DNA of 36,107 bases from Leisingera sp. JC1 (GCF_001679925.1 NZ_LYUZ01000013.1:1-36107), one strand, 5' to 3'. Shown: positions 1-8,428, numbered from the stretch's first letter. Made by a program: numbers and translations. The notes: generated from the sequence alone by a model not told the origin.

Positions 1-1789
1 GTATCAGACCTTTGACGTGACCGCCCGCCCGGACCAGGGCCCGCCCCGTCTGGCTGCCCTGCGCAAGGAACTGGCGGCGGAAGGTCTCGACGGCTTTCTG
101 GTGCCGCGTGCCGATGCCCACCAGGGCGAATATGTGGCACCGCATGATGAGCGGCTCAGCTGGCTCACAGGCTTCACCGGCTCCGCGGGCTTTTGCGCGG
201 TGCTGCAGGAGATTGCCGGCGTCTTCATCGACGGCCGCTACCGCACCCAGGTGAAACGGCAGGTTGCCGCGGAATATACCCCTGTGCCCTGGCCCGATGT
301 GCAGCTGGCGGACTGGCTTAAGGAACAGCTGCCCAGCGGCGGCAAGGTGGGCTTTGACCCCTGGCTGCATGCAGCGGGGCAGATCACCTCGCTGGAAAGG
401 GAGCTGAAGGGCAGCGGCATCACCCTGGCGCAATGCGAAAACCTGGTGGACCGGATCTGGGAGGACCAGCCGGCGCCGCCGATGAACCCGGTGGCCGCGC
501 ATCCGCTGGATTATGCTGGCGAAAGCGCGGCTGACAAATGCGCGCGGCTGGCCAAGGGCCTGCGCGAGGCGGGCCAGGCGGCGGCGGTCATCACCCTGCC
601 CGACAGCATCATGTGGCTCTTGAACATCCGCGGCGCTGATGTTGCCCGAAACCCGGTGGCGCATGGCTTTGCCATCCTGCACGATGACGCGCGGGTGGAT
701 CTGTTCATGGCGGCAGAGAAGCTGGAAGGCCTGCAGGGCCACTTTGACAGCTCCGTCACTGTCCATGCGCCGGAAGACTTCCTCAAGGCCACCGCGGCGC
801 TCAACGGCTCGGTCGCTGCCGATTCCGGCACCGTGCCGCAGATCGTGGCGGACAAGCTGGGCGAACGGCTGGTGCCCGCAGGCGACCCCTGCGCCCTGCC
901 GAAGGCGCGCAAGAACGCCGCCGAGATCGCAGGCAGCGCCGCCGCCCACCTGCGCGACGGCGCCGCCATCGTGGAGATGCTGGCCTGGCTGGATGCGCAA
1001 GCCCCCGGCACCATCACCGAAATCGACGTGGTGAAGAAGCTGGAAGCCTTGCGCCGCGAGGACCCGGCCCTGCGCGACATCAGCTTTGAAACCATCGCAG
1101 GCACCGGCGAGAACGGCGCCGTCATGCATTACCGTGTGACCGAAGAAACCGACACTCGGCTGGAGGACGGCCATCTGCTGGTGATGGATAGCGGCGGCCA
1201 GTATCTGGACGGCACCACCGACATCACCCGCACCATCGCCATCGGCACGCCGGGCGAGGAGGAGCGCGCCGCCTTTACCCGCGTGCTGCAGGGCATGATC
1301 GCCATGTCCCGCCTGCGCTGGCCCAAGGGGCTGGCGGGCCGTGACATCGAATGCATCGGCCGGATGCCGCTGTGGCTGGCAGGCCAGGACTTCAACCACG
1401 GGCTTGGCCACGGCGTTGGCGCCTACCTGAGTGTGCACGAGGGGCCGCAGCGGCTGGCGCGCACCAGCCATGTGCCGTTTGAGCCGGGCATGATCCTGTC
1501 GAATGAGCCGGGATACTACCGCGAAGGCGCCTTTGGCATCCGGATCGAGAACCTTCTGGTTGTTGAAACCGCCCCGGCCCTTGACACCAGCGACCCGGAG
1601 CGCGACATGCTGTGCTGGCGCACGCTCACCTTTGCCCCGGTTGACCGGCGGCTGGTGAATGCCTCCATGCTGACAGCAGACGAGAAAGACTGGCTCGACA
1701 GCTATCACCAGGAGGTTCTGGCAAAAATCGGCCCGCAGCTCAGCCCCGCCGCAAAGGCGTGGCTTGATGCCGCAACCGCCCCCTTGTGA
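1..1789 (+). CDS. pepP: Xaa-Pro aminopeptidase (aminopeptidase P, M24B), missing first two bases of start codon
   Basis: Metallopeptidase that removes an N-terminal residue preceding proline; cytoplasmic. The two N-terminal creatinase-like domains are followed by a C-terminal pita-bread M24 domain. The dinuclear metal ligands are visible: two Asp in the MDSGGQYLDGTTDITRT segment (near residue 390), His in the FNHGLGHGVGAY segment, Glu in SNEPGYY and Glu in RIEN. About 595 residues, normal for the long eukaryote-like aminopeptidase P class. A GTG at position 17 is the first start codon fully inside the window. However, the frame stays open to the edge and reads YQTFD before it, and base 1 is a G in the third codon position. 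This fits an ATG whose A and T lie just outside, giving MYQTFDVTARP as in relatives. No linked operon partner is visible. Family assignment is firm; the exact start is inferred. Confidence 0.93.
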   Translation, partial: YQTFDVTARPDQGPPRLAALRKELAAEGLDGFLVPRADAHQGEYVAPHDERLSWLTGFTGSAGFCAVLQEIAGVFIDGRYRTQVKRQVAAEYTPVPWPDVQLADWLKEQLPSGGKVGFDPWLHAAGQITSLERELKGSGITLAQCENLVDRIWEDQPAPPMNPVAAHPLDYAGESAADKCARLAKGLREAGQAAAVITLPDSIMWLLNIRGADVARNPVAHGFAILHDDARVDLFMAAEKLEGLQGHFDSSVTVHAPEDFLKATAALNGSVAADSGTVPQIVADKLGERLVPAGDPCALPKARKNAAEIAGSAAAHLRDGAAIVEMLAWLDAQAPGTITEIDVVKKLEALRREDPALRDISFETIAGTGENGAVMHYRVTEETDTRLEDGHLLVMDSGGQYLDGTTDITRTIAIGTPGEEERAAFTRVLQGMIAMSRLRWPKGLAGRDIECIGRMPLWLAGQDFNHGLGHGVGAYLSVHEGPQRLARTSHVPFEPGMILSNEPGYYREGAFGIRIENLLVVETAPALDTSDPERDMLCWRTLTFAPVDRRLVNASMLTADEKDWLDSYHQEVLAKIGPQLSPAAKAWLDAATAPL

Positions 1790-1851
1790 CACGGCTGTGT
1801 TACATAGGCTGAACACAAGACGACACGAACGAAGAGAATGGGAAAACACAC

Positions 1852-2193
1852 ATGACCACTATCCGAATCCGCAAGGCCGAAGGCACCTGGACCGTCCGCT
1901 CCGGCGGCGCCGTTTTGGGGGAAACCTCCAATGCACTGGAGCTGTCGGAGGGCGATCTGGATCCGGTCATCTATTTCCCGCGCGAAGATATTGCGATGGC
2001 GTTCCTGGACCGCACCAGCAAGACCACCCACTGCCCGCACAAGGGTGACGCCAGCTATTTCTCGATCGCCAACAAATCCTCGGTGACGGAGAATGCAGCC
2101 TGGAGCTATGAGGATCCCAAGGAAGACGTGGCGCAGATCAAGGGCCATCTGGCCTTTGTGCTGAGCGACTCTGTCAAGGTGGAGCAGGTCTGA
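1852..2193 (+). CDS. DUF427 family protein
   Basis: A 113-residue soluble protein with the DUF427 signature: the segment VIYFPREDIAMAFLDRT followed by THCPHKGDASYFSI and a late AWSYEDPKEDVAQIKGHLAF. The family adopts a small beta-rich fold and has no established biochemical role, so none is given here. It lies 62 bp after the aminopeptidase gene on the same strand and is followed by a clear hairpin terminator, so it is either the last gene of that transcript or a short unit of its own. The ATG is preceded only by a weak purine stretch (GAATGGGAAAA). No signal peptide or membrane segment is seen. Length matches the family. Confidence 0.9.
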   Translation: MTTIRIRKAEGTWTVRSGGAVLGETSNALELSEGDLDPVIYFPREDIAMAFLDRTSKTTHCPHKGDASYFSIANKSSVTENAAWSYEDPKEDVAQIKGHLAFVLSDSVKVEQV

Positions 2194-2250
2194 GCCAGAC
2201 TGCCGGCCGCAATGCCGTCCTGCCTGACGGCAAAAGTTTGAAAAACCACG

Positions 2251-2276
2251 CACCGGTGCCTTGGCGCCGGTGTTTT
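2251..2276 (+). terminator. Rho-independent terminator after the DUF427 gene
   Basis: Inverted repeat CACCGGTGCC / GGCGCCGGTG (2251-2260 and 2263-2272, one G-T wobble, 2-nt gap) followed by TTTT at 2273-2276. An A-run at 2241-2245 on the other side could let it act in both directions. It lies 57 bp beyond the DUF427 stop codon. Confidence 0.7.
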
Positions 2277-2358
2277 CATATTCGCGGGAATGAGGCCAGC
2301 CTTACCCCGCCGCAGCCGCGCACAGCATCTGTCTGCCTGACAGCTCAGAGGGAGGGGT

Positions 2359-2610
2359 TCAGGTCAGGACGGCCCGGCTGAGATTCTGCCTGGCTTGTTC
2401 CAGAGAGTCGCCTGCGCCCAGGATATCCGTCTCGCGCGCGCATTGGATCGCATAGTTGATCACTGCTTCCAGTGCTGCCCGTTCGTTTTCCCGCTCGTTC
2501 GCCTTGTTTTTCGTACCGGCCTCTTGCGGGCCAGTTTCGAATTTTCGCATTTTGGTGCCTGCCAATGTGAGTGTTTTTGCGATTTTCTCACGTAATGGTG
2601 AGCCAGACAT
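2359..2610 (-). CDS. small hypothetical protein, candidate CtrA-regulated gene
   Basis: Unrecognised basic/polar protein of 83 residues from the ATG chosen here (MSGSPLREKIAKTLTLAG...). There is no membrane segment and no signal peptide. The middle is charged and probably helical (TKNKANERENERAALEAVINYAIQCARE), suggesting a small helical protein. Start is uncertain: a GTG at 2628 would add six residues and has AAGG 12 bases away; an ATG at 2550 (MRKFETG...) has the best ribosome site (AGG seven bases upstream) and would give 63 residues. A perfect TTAA-N7-TTAAC site at 2632-2647 lies directly upstream, pointing to CtrA control. The gene stands alone, convergent with the DUF427 gene and downstream of the ClC gene on the same strand. 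It could be non-coding, but the intact frame beside a dedicated regulatory site argues for a gene. Confidence 0.55.
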   Translation of the reverse strand: MSGSPLREKIAKTLTLAGTKMRKFETGPQEAGTKNKANERENERAALEAVINYAIQCARETDILGAGDSLEQARQNLSRAVLT

Positions 2611-2631
2611 TGTCGCAGGGCAATGCACAGA

Positions 2632-2647
2632 TTAATTAAACCTTAAC
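2632..2647 (-). promoter_or_regulatory. Candidate CtrA box (TTAA-N7-TTAAC) upstream of the small ORF
   Basis: The plus strand reads TTAATTAAACCTTAAC: TTAA at 2632-2635, seven bases, TTAA at 2643-2646, then C. This is a perfect match to the alphaproteobacterial CtrA consensus TTAA-N7-TTAA. Its centre is about 29 bp upstream of the ATG at 2610, a normal place for a promoter-proximal activator site. Binding is inferred. Confidence 0.55.
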
Positions 2648-2671
2648 CTGTATCCAAAATCTCACATATCC

Positions 2672-2696
2672 GGGGAACAAGGGGGAATGTTTCCCC
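2672..2696 (-). terminator. Possible weak hairpin downstream of the ClC gene
   Basis: GGGGAA (2672-2677) can pair with TTCCCC (2691-2696) around a 13-nt loop, with partial CA/TG extension. There is no clear T-run on the minus strand beyond it, so terminator function is doubtful. It is the only hairpin seen between the ClC stop and the small ORF. Confidence 0.3.
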
Positions 2697-2744
2697 TAAA
2701 CCGCCACGGGTTGATGCGGGCAGCACTGCAACTCTTGCGCCGGC

Positions 2745-4427
2745 CTACCTGTGCTCCTCGGCGGCTGTGGCTGCGAGGGCACGGTTATAGGCCTTCAGCG
2801 CATCCACATGATAGAGCGCACCGATGACCTGCTCCCGGCCGTCCTCCTCCATCACAACTGGCAGATAGGCCGCGTCGGCCCGTTCAAACACCGGCATCGC
2901 CGCCTCCAGCGAGGCGGCAGCGCGGATGCACAGCCCCTCCTCTGCCAAGGCCTCGCAATCCTCCAGGCTGGCGCAGCGGCTGTCGCCCATCGGCCGCATC
3001 ACCGCGCCGGCCCGGATCATGCCCAGCAGATAGGCCTGCGGGCCTGCCGCGCAGTGGATGTCGCGCCGCTCCAGCTGGGTCAGGAAGAACGATCTGTCCA
3101 CCAGCCGCGAGGCCAGTGCGGTGGACATCGAGACCGACACCATCACCGCCAGGCCGATCTGCCAGTCGCCGGTCAGTTCGAACACAATGAGTGTGGTGGA
3201 AATCGGCGCGCCCAGCACCGCGGCGGCCACCGCCCCCATGCCGGCAAAGGCATAAAGCGTGTGGGTGCCGGACACATCCGGCAGCACCGAGGTGGCAATC
3301 AGCCCGAAGGCCAGCCCGGTCAGCGCCCCGATCATCAGCGAGGGCGAGAACACCCCGCCGCCCATGCGCCCGCCCATGGTGATGGCCACGGCGGCAGTCT
3401 TGACCACGGTATATATCACCGCCTGCCCCAGCAGCAGACCTCCGGTCAGCGCCAGAACCGTGGTTTCATAGCCCACCCCGATAATATGCGGAAACCACAC
3501 CGCAATCACGCCCAGCATCGCCCCGGACACGGCTGGGCGCAGCCAGCGCGGCAGCATCAGGCGCTGCTGCACCGTATTGCCCACCTTCTCGGCAAAGAAG
3601 ATCGCCCGCATCTGCGCCACGGCCACCAAGCCGCAGATCAGTCCGAGGATCAGAAAGGCGGGCAGCTCCACATAGAACTGCAGCGCGCCGGGCGTGTTGA
3701 GGGTAAACTCAGTCACGTCACCGTATTCCAGCCGGTTGATCACGGTTCCGGCAACCGAGGCTACGACGATCGGTGCAAAGGCGTTGACGGAGAAATGCCG
3801 CAGCACCACCTCCATCGCAAACAGCGCCCCCGCAATCGGCGCGTTGAAGCTGGCAGAGACACCCGCGGCCACTGCACAGCCCAAGAGGTCACGCCCGGTG
3901 ATGCCATCGGCGTTGATGCGGTTGCTGACCCAGGTGGAAATCACCCCGGCAAGATGCACCACCGGCCCTTCCCGGCCCGTGGAGCCGCCGGTCGAGAGCG
4001 TGATGAAGGACGCCAGCGCCGAGGCCAGGCCCTCCTTGTGCTCAACCCGTCCGTCATGCAGTGCCGCGCCCTCGATAACGTCGGCAACAGACCGCACCCG
4101 GGCATCCGGGGTGAAACGGTCCAGGATCAGTCCCACCACCAGCCCGCCGCCTGCAGCAATGCTGACCAGCACATACCAGGGCAGCCCCATCGCATAGGAA
4201 TGCAGGTAATCGAGATCCGGCGCGCCATAGACCCAGGCCTGCAGCGCCCTGATCCCCTTGCGGAAGAACAGCGCGGCAAAACCCGCGGCGATGCCAATCA
4301 TGAGCGCGATCAGCCAGAACTGGAACTGGCTGGGGCCGCGATGCCGCAGCACCCGCCAGATGTCCTTGAGGCCAGCAAGCCATTGCAGGAGAATTGCGGA
4401 AAGGGATCTGCGGATTTCTTCTACCAT
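2745..4427 (-). CDS. ClC family chloride channel/transporter with C-terminal CBS region
   Basis: Integral inner-membrane anion channel or transporter of 560 residues. The ClC core spans about residues 35-450 with around a dozen hydrophobic segments. The anion-pathway motif GSTGREGP is at 148-155 with the gating Glu at 153, and GGGVFSP is at 356-362. The usual GSGIP motif is degenerate (RSVADVIEGA near 111-120), keeping only the Ser. At the internal proton-glutamate position the sequence is LFAMEVV, so Val stands where H+/Cl- exchangers such as ClC-ec1 have Glu203. This is a channel-like feature. Residues about 476-548 resemble a CBS pair that may sense nucleotides. It sits 89 bp downstream of recN on the same strand. 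No strong ribosome site precedes the ATG. Ion specificity cannot be decided from sequence. Confidence 0.92.
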   Translation of the reverse strand: MVEEIRRSLSAILLQWLAGLKDIWRVLRHRGPSQFQFWLIALMIGIAAGFAALFFRKGIRALQAWVYGAPDLDYLHSYAMGLPWYVLVSIAAGGGLVVGLILDRFTPDARVRSVADVIEGAALHDGRVEHKEGLASALASFITLSTGGSTGREGPVVHLAGVISTWVSNRINADGITGRDLLGCAVAAGVSASFNAPIAGALFAMEVVLRHFSVNAFAPIVVASVAGTVINRLEYGDVTEFTLNTPGALQFYVELPAFLILGLICGLVAVAQMRAIFFAEKVGNTVQQRLMLPRWLRPAVSGAMLGVIAVWFPHIIGVGYETTVLALTGGLLLGQAVIYTVVKTAAVAITMGGRMGGGVFSPSLMIGALTGLAFGLIATSVLPDVSGTHTLYAFAGMGAVAAAVLGAPISTTLIVFELTGDWQIGLAVMVSVSMSTALASRLVDRSFFLTQLERRDIHCAAGPQAYLLGMIRAGAVMRPMGDSRCASLEDCEALAEEGLCIRAAASLEAAMPVFERADAAYLPVVMEEDGREQVIGALYHVDALKAYNRALAATAAEEHR

Positions 4428-4516
4428 AACCTGTCAGCGGGTCTTTTTGTTTTCTGTGGTCCCTAGCTGCCACAGTCCGGTTAAAGAACCCTCACCCAGT
4501 CTTTGGCGCCGGCGGG

Positions 4517-6166
4517 TCATCCCGCCAGCAAAGCGCGGGCCGCGGCGCGGGCCTCCTCGGTGATGGTATCACCGGACACCATCCGGGCAAGCTCATCCAC
4601 CCGCTCAGACTCGGCCAGCGGCACCACCTGCGACAGGGTCATGCCGTCGACCACCTGCTTGCGCACCTGCCAGTGATGGCCGCCAAGGGCCGCAACTTGC
4701 GGCGAGTGGGTGACCACCAGCACCTGCCCGCTGCCCGCAAGGCTGCGCAGTCGCCGGCCCACGGCATCTGCCGTTGCCCCGCCTACACCGCGGTCGATCT
4801 CGTCAAAAATCAGCGTCTTGCTGGAATCCTCGCCGCGCAGGCAGACTTTCAGCGCCAGCAGAAACCGGCTCAGCTCGCCGCCGGAGGCGATCTTGTTCAG
4901 CGGGCCTGCCGGTGCACCGGGGTTGGTGGCCACGGTAAAGGCCACTGCATCCATGCCTTCCGGCCCCGGCTCTGCGGTGGTGATGCGGGTCTCGAACACC
5001 GCGCGTTCCATTTTGAGCGGCGCCAGTTCCGCCATCACCGCCTGATCCAGAGCTGCCGCGCTTTGGCGGCGCACTGCGCCCAGTTGCTTGGCGGCCTCGG
5101 TATAGGCCCCCTCCGCGGCTTTCAGCGCGGCTTCCTGATCGGCCAGATCCTGATCGCCCGCATCCAGTGCCGCCAGCTTGGTGCGCAGGGTTACGGCATA
5201 GCCTGCCAGCTCATCCGGCTGCACATCATGCTTGCGCGCGAGGCCGCGGATCGCAAACAGGCGCTCTTCGCAGTCCTCCAGCTCACCGGGATTGAAATCC
5301 AGGCTGTCCAGCACCCGTTCGACCCCGTCCTGGGCGTCGCCCAGTTCAATCATCGCCCGGCTGAGCGCCGCCAGCGGCTCATCCAATCCGCCCTCAGCCT
5401 CTTGCCCCGCAACGCCCTCCAGCCAGCGCTGCGCTTCGCTCATGGCACTTTCAGCGCCTTCGCTCAGCAGCGCATGGGCGCGGGCAATGTCGCCGCGGAT
5501 GCGCTCCGCCGCCTGCATCTGGCGGCGGCGGGTATCCAGCGCCACATCCTCGCCCGGCTGCGGATCCAGCTTGTCCAGTTCGCCCACTGCGTGGCGCAGG
5601 AACTCTTCCTCGGCCCGCACGGCGTCCAGTGCAGCGCGGGTGGCTGCCACTGTCTTGCGCGCCTTCGCAGCCGCGCTCCAGGCGCTGCGCACCTGTGCCA
5701 GCAGGTCCTGCACACCGGCGTACTGATCCAGCAGCGCCATGTGGCCGCGCGGGTTCAAGAGCCCGCGGTCGTCATGCTGGCCGTGCAGTTCCACCAATGT
5801 CTCCGACAGCGCCCGCAGCACCTCGCCCGAGCAGCGGCGGTCGTTGACCCAGGCGGTCTTGCGCCCCTCGGCGGTGTTCACCCGGCGCAGGATCAGCTCA
5901 TTGCCGCCCGGCAGCCCGGCCTCTTCCAGAATGGCATGCGCGGGATGGCCCGCGCCCAGCTCAAACTCCGCCAGAACTTCACCCTGGGACGCCCCCTGGC
6001 GCACCAGTTCAGCACGGCCGCGCCAGCCCAGCACAAAGCCGAGGCTGTCCAGCAGGATGGACTTGCCTGCCCCGGTCTCGCCGGTCAGCACATTCAGCCC
6101 GGGCTGAAAATTCAGCTCCAGATGATCGATGATCAGGATATCCCGGATATCAAGCGCGCGCAGCAT
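4517..6166 (-). CDS. recN: DNA repair protein RecN
   Basis: SMC-like ATPase of double-strand break repair, 549 residues against about 553 in E. coli. The N-terminal ATPase half carries the Walker A GETGAGKS at 29-36. A long, charged, Ala/Glu-rich stretch (roughly 150-370) forms the coiled-coil arms. The C-terminal half carries the ABC signature region (ASGGELSRFLLALK), the Walker B segment KTLIFDEIDRGVGG and the switch His in VVTHSPQVAALG. It lies 27 bp downstream of bamD on the same strand and is probably cotranscribed with it. That order is common in alphaproteobacteria. No LexA-type operator was recognised upstream, and none is expected if it is read from the bamD promoter. The ATG is preceded by GGGGCGGGG. 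Confidence 0.97.
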   Translation of the reverse strand: MLRALDIRDILIIDHLELNFQPGLNVLTGETGAGKSILLDSLGFVLGWRGRAELVRQGASQGEVLAEFELGAGHPAHAILEEAGLPGGNELILRRVNTAEGRKTAWVNDRRCSGEVLRALSETLVELHGQHDDRGLLNPRGHMALLDQYAGVQDLLAQVRSAWSAAAKARKTVAATRAALDAVRAEEEFLRHAVGELDKLDPQPGEDVALDTRRRQMQAAERIRGDIARAHALLSEGAESAMSEAQRWLEGVAGQEAEGGLDEPLAALSRAMIELGDAQDGVERVLDSLDFNPGELEDCEERLFAIRGLARKHDVQPDELAGYAVTLRTKLAALDAGDQDLADQEAALKAAEGAYTEAAKQLGAVRRQSAAALDQAVMAELAPLKMERAVFETRITTAEPGPEGMDAVAFTVATNPGAPAGPLNKIASGGELSRFLLALKVCLRGEDSSKTLIFDEIDRGVGGATADAVGRRLRSLAGSGQVLVVTHSPQVAALGGHHWQVRKQVVDGMTLSQVVPLAESERVDELARMVSGDTITEEARAAARALLAG

Positions 6167-6193
6167 TGCCCCGCCCCATTGCCGCGGCGGCCG

Positions 6194-7042
6194 TTACAGC
6201 CACCGCCCCTTGATCGTCTGACGGTAAATCTGGCTCAGCCAGTTGTTGCCGCGGTCCTTGGGCTTGAGCCCGTTTGCGGTCAGCAGCCTGTAGCTGTCCT
6301 CATACCAGTCGGTGGACTGGAAGTTGTGGCCCAGAATAGCCGCCGCGGTCTGCGCCTCGGCAGTCAGTCCCAGCGAAAGGTAAGACTCGACCAAACGGTG
6401 CAGCGCCTCAGGCGTGTGGCTGGTGGTCTGGAAATCCTCCACAACCACCCGGAAGCGGTTGATCGCAGAGGTGTAATGGCCGCGGCGCAGGTAATAGCGG
6501 CCGATCTCCATCTCCTTGCCCGCCAGATGGTCAAAGGCCAGGTCGAATTTCAGGATCGCCGAGTTTGCATATTCGCTGTCCGGATAGACCTCAATCACGG
6601 TGCGCAGCGCCTGCAGCGCCTGGAAGGTCAGCCCCTGATCGCGGCCAACTTCGTCGATCTGGTCGTAATAGCTCAGCGCCAGCAGATACTGGGCATAGGC
6701 CGCATCTTCATCCGCCGGGTAGAAGTCGATGAACCGCTGCGCGGCAGCGCGGCTGTTCTCGTAGTCCTTGATCCGGTGATAGGCAAAGGCCTGCATGATC
6801 ACCGCCTGCTTGGCCCATTCGGAATAGGGGTACAGGCGCTCAATCTCGGAGAAGTAATAAACGGCATCCTTGGGGCGTCGGTTGGCCAGTTCGAACTCAC
6901 CGCGCTCATAAATCTGATCGGGAGAGAATGCCTCGACCGACTCGCCGCGCTTCACCGCGCCGCCATCGCCGCCGCAGCCAGCAAGGGCTGCCACCAACAG
7001 AACCGCGCCGAGGGTTTTGGCTCCCGCCCAGATGCCGTTCAT
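6194..7042 (-). CDS. bamD: Outer membrane protein assembly factor BamD (lipoprotein)
   Basis: Essential lipoprotein of the BAM complex, which inserts beta-barrel proteins in the outer membrane. It has 282 residues. The N-terminal signal is hydrophobic (GAVLLVAALAGC) with a lipobox LAGC and acylated Cys23. TPR-type repeats follow, starting at DQIYERGEFELANRRPKDAVYYFSEIERLYPYSEWAKQAVIMQAFAYHR, the typical BamD/ComL opening. The start ATG has GAGG five to six bases upstream. The gene lies after the lpxC terminator and just before recN, so it should have its own promoter in the 7043-7220 gap; no convincing -35/-10 pair was found there. Placement next to lpxC groups two outer-membrane biogenesis genes at the end of the dcw cluster. 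Confidence 0.96.
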   Translation of the reverse strand: MNGIWAGAKTLGAVLLVAALAGCGGDGGAVKRGESVEAFSPDQIYERGEFELANRRPKDAVYYFSEIERLYPYSEWAKQAVIMQAFAYHRIKDYENSRAAAQRFIDFYPADEDAAYAQYLLALSYYDQIDEVGRDQGLTFQALQALRTVIEVYPDSEYANSAILKFDLAFDHLAGKEMEIGRYYLRRGHYTSAINRFRVVVEDFQTTSHTPEALHRLVESYLSLGLTAEAQTAAAILGHNFQSTDWYEDSYRLLTANGLKPKDRGNNWLSQIYRQTIKGRWL

Positions 7043-7220
7043 AATGCCTCACCTCACCGTCTTTGCCTTACGGGTGTCCGCCCCGGTTATGCCGTCTCTA
7101 GCATATTCAAATGGCGCGCAAAACGCCTTTCGCCACTTCCGCCCTCACTTGGCAGAGAAAGCCGGCGATGGTCAAGGCCGGCCGGCCGCGCGGGACCGAA
7201 TCTGCGGGCACGCCTGCAGT

Positions 7221-7250
7221 AAAAGACCCGGGACTATTACGCCCCGGGTC
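7221..7250 (-). terminator. Rho-independent terminator after lpxC
   Basis: Perfect 8-bp stem GACCCGGG (7225-7232) / CCCGGGTC (7243-7250) with a 10-nt loop. On the minus strand it is followed by TTTT (7224-7221). It starts 32 bp after the lpxC stop codon and separates the dcw cluster from bamD-recN. Confidence 0.85.
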
Positions 7251-7281
7251 AGTCTGTCCGCTCGTTCTTTGGTCTTTTGCC

Positions 7282-8217
7282 TTATGCCACGCGGCGCTGC
7301 TCGGCCGGGATTTCCGACCAGATCAGCCCCTGCCCCGGCAGCCGTGCGGTCATCGCTGCATCGCAGGCGACGGCCCGGACCGCACCCGGCTCCGCAAACA
7401 GGGCCCGCAGCAAGGTGTTGGTCAGCGCGTGCCCCGCGCGCTCGCCAACATAGCGCCCCAAGATCGGCCCCCCGGCCAGCGCCAGATCGCCCAGCGCATC
7501 CAGCATCTTGTGGCGTACAGGCTCGTCCGAGTGGCGCAGGCCCGCGCCGCTCTCGACCCGTTCTCCGTCAAACACAACAGCGTTCTCACCGGGCACACCG
7601 CCCAGGGCGAGGCCGTTGGCCTGCATTGCTTCGACATCTGCCTGGCGGCAGAAGGTGCGGCTGTCGCACAGTTCACGCGCAAAGCTGCCGTTGCGCATGT
7701 CCAGGGACTTGCTCTGGCGGCCGATGGCGGCCTCGGCAAAGTCGATGTGGAATTCGATGGTCAGCCGGTCGCTGGGCAGCAGGGTGGCGCGGGCGCCATC
7801 CTTCTCGACCGTTACCGGCTTCAGGATTTCATAGGCGACGATCGGCGCGTTCTGGCGCTGCACGCCCTGGCTCATGATGCCGCGCACGAACGGCGCCGAG
7901 GAGCCATCGACGATCGGCACTTCCGGGCCGTCGATTTCGATCAGCGCATTGTGCACGCCGCAGCCGGCCAGCGCCGCCATGATGTGTTCGACGGTGGAGA
8001 CGCTGACGCCGGAGCCATTGACCAGGCGGGTGCAAAGCGGGCTGCGCTCAACCAGATCCCAGCGGGCCGGAACCAGGGTATTGCCCAAGGCGATGTCGGT
8101 GCGTTTGAACACGATGCCATGACCCGCCGGAGCCGGGATCAGGATCATGCGTGCGGGTTTGCCGGAATGCAGGCCGGCCCCTTCGAATGCCACCGATGCT
8201 TTGAGCGTGTTCTGCAC
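7282..8217 (-). CDS. lpxC: UDP-3-O-acyl-N-acetylglucosamine deacetylase LpxC
   Basis: Zinc deacetylase for the committed step of lipid A synthesis; cytoplasmic. The frame is open well upstream, into the end of ftsZ, but the protein begins at the GTG giving VQNTLKASVAFEGAGLHSGK. This matches the LpxC N-terminus, has GAGG about eight bases upstream and yields 311 residues, the usual length. Zinc ligands are visible: His78 in VEHIMAAL, with catalytic Glu77, and His236 and Asp240 in HKMLDALGDL. The catalytic His263 is in AGHALTN. It follows ftsZ, as in E. coli, but the strong ftsZ terminator between them implies either its own promoter or read-through. A direct repeat of TTGTAAC lies about 90-115 bp upstream of the start. 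Confidence 0.97.
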   Translation of the reverse strand: MQNTLKASVAFEGAGLHSGKPARMILIPAPAGHGIVFKRTDIALGNTLVPARWDLVERSPLCTRLVNGSGVSVSTVEHIMAALAGCGVHNALIEIDGPEVPIVDGSSAPFVRGIMSQGVQRQNAPIVAYEILKPVTVEKDGARATLLPSDRLTIEFHIDFAEAAIGRQSKSLDMRNGSFARELCDSRTFCRQADVEAMQANGLALGGVPGENAVVFDGERVESGAGLRHSDEPVRHKMLDALGDLALAGGPILGRYVGERAGHALTNTLLRALFAEPGAVRAVACDAAMTARLPGQGLIWSEIPAEQRRVA

Positions 8218-8304
8218 TTTGCGCCTCGTCTCACTGTTTCCGGCCTCGGGGGCCGTGTTGCGGATGAGAGTTAAGGTTTTGCTCAAAAACGCACAACTCA
8301 ATCT

Positions 8305-8332
8305 TTGTAACGGTTTGAAACATGCTTGTAAC
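8305..8332. promoter_or_regulatory. Direct repeat TTGTAAC x2 in the lpxC upstream region
   Basis: TTGTAAC at 8305-8311 and again at 8326-8332 on the plus strand. The start-to-start spacing is 21 bp, two helical turns. It lies between the ftsZ terminator and the lpxC start, where an lpxC promoter must be if lpxC is read independently. No factor is assigned; it may be chance. Confidence 0.3.
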
Positions 8333-8376
8333 AGCTCGGCAAAACACCGCTCAGAACACACTAAGCCATTGCGAAC

Positions 8377-8407
8377 AAAAAAGAAAAAGCCGCCCGAAGG
8401 CGGCTTT
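8377..8407 (-). terminator. Strong Rho-independent terminator after ftsZ
   Basis: Perfect 9-bp stem AAAGCCGCC (8386-8394) / GGCGGCTTT (8399-8407) closed by a CGAA tetraloop. On the minus strand it is followed by a long T-rich run (8388-8377, interrupted by one C). The stem begins 21 bp after the ftsZ stop codon. This is the clearest terminator in the window. Confidence 0.92.
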
Positions 8408-8428
8408 CGAAGCGCGATATGTGATGCG

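Noticed and set aside
2751-4466. 571-codon plus-strand open frame opposite the ClC gene
   Set aside because: Shadow of a well-supported membrane protein gene; no recognisable domain.
4673-7222. 849-codon plus-strand open frame opposite recN and bamD
   Set aside because: It is antisense to two clearly recognised genes, rich in His/Gln/Arg/Ala as expected for the complement of GC-rich codons, and has no domain.
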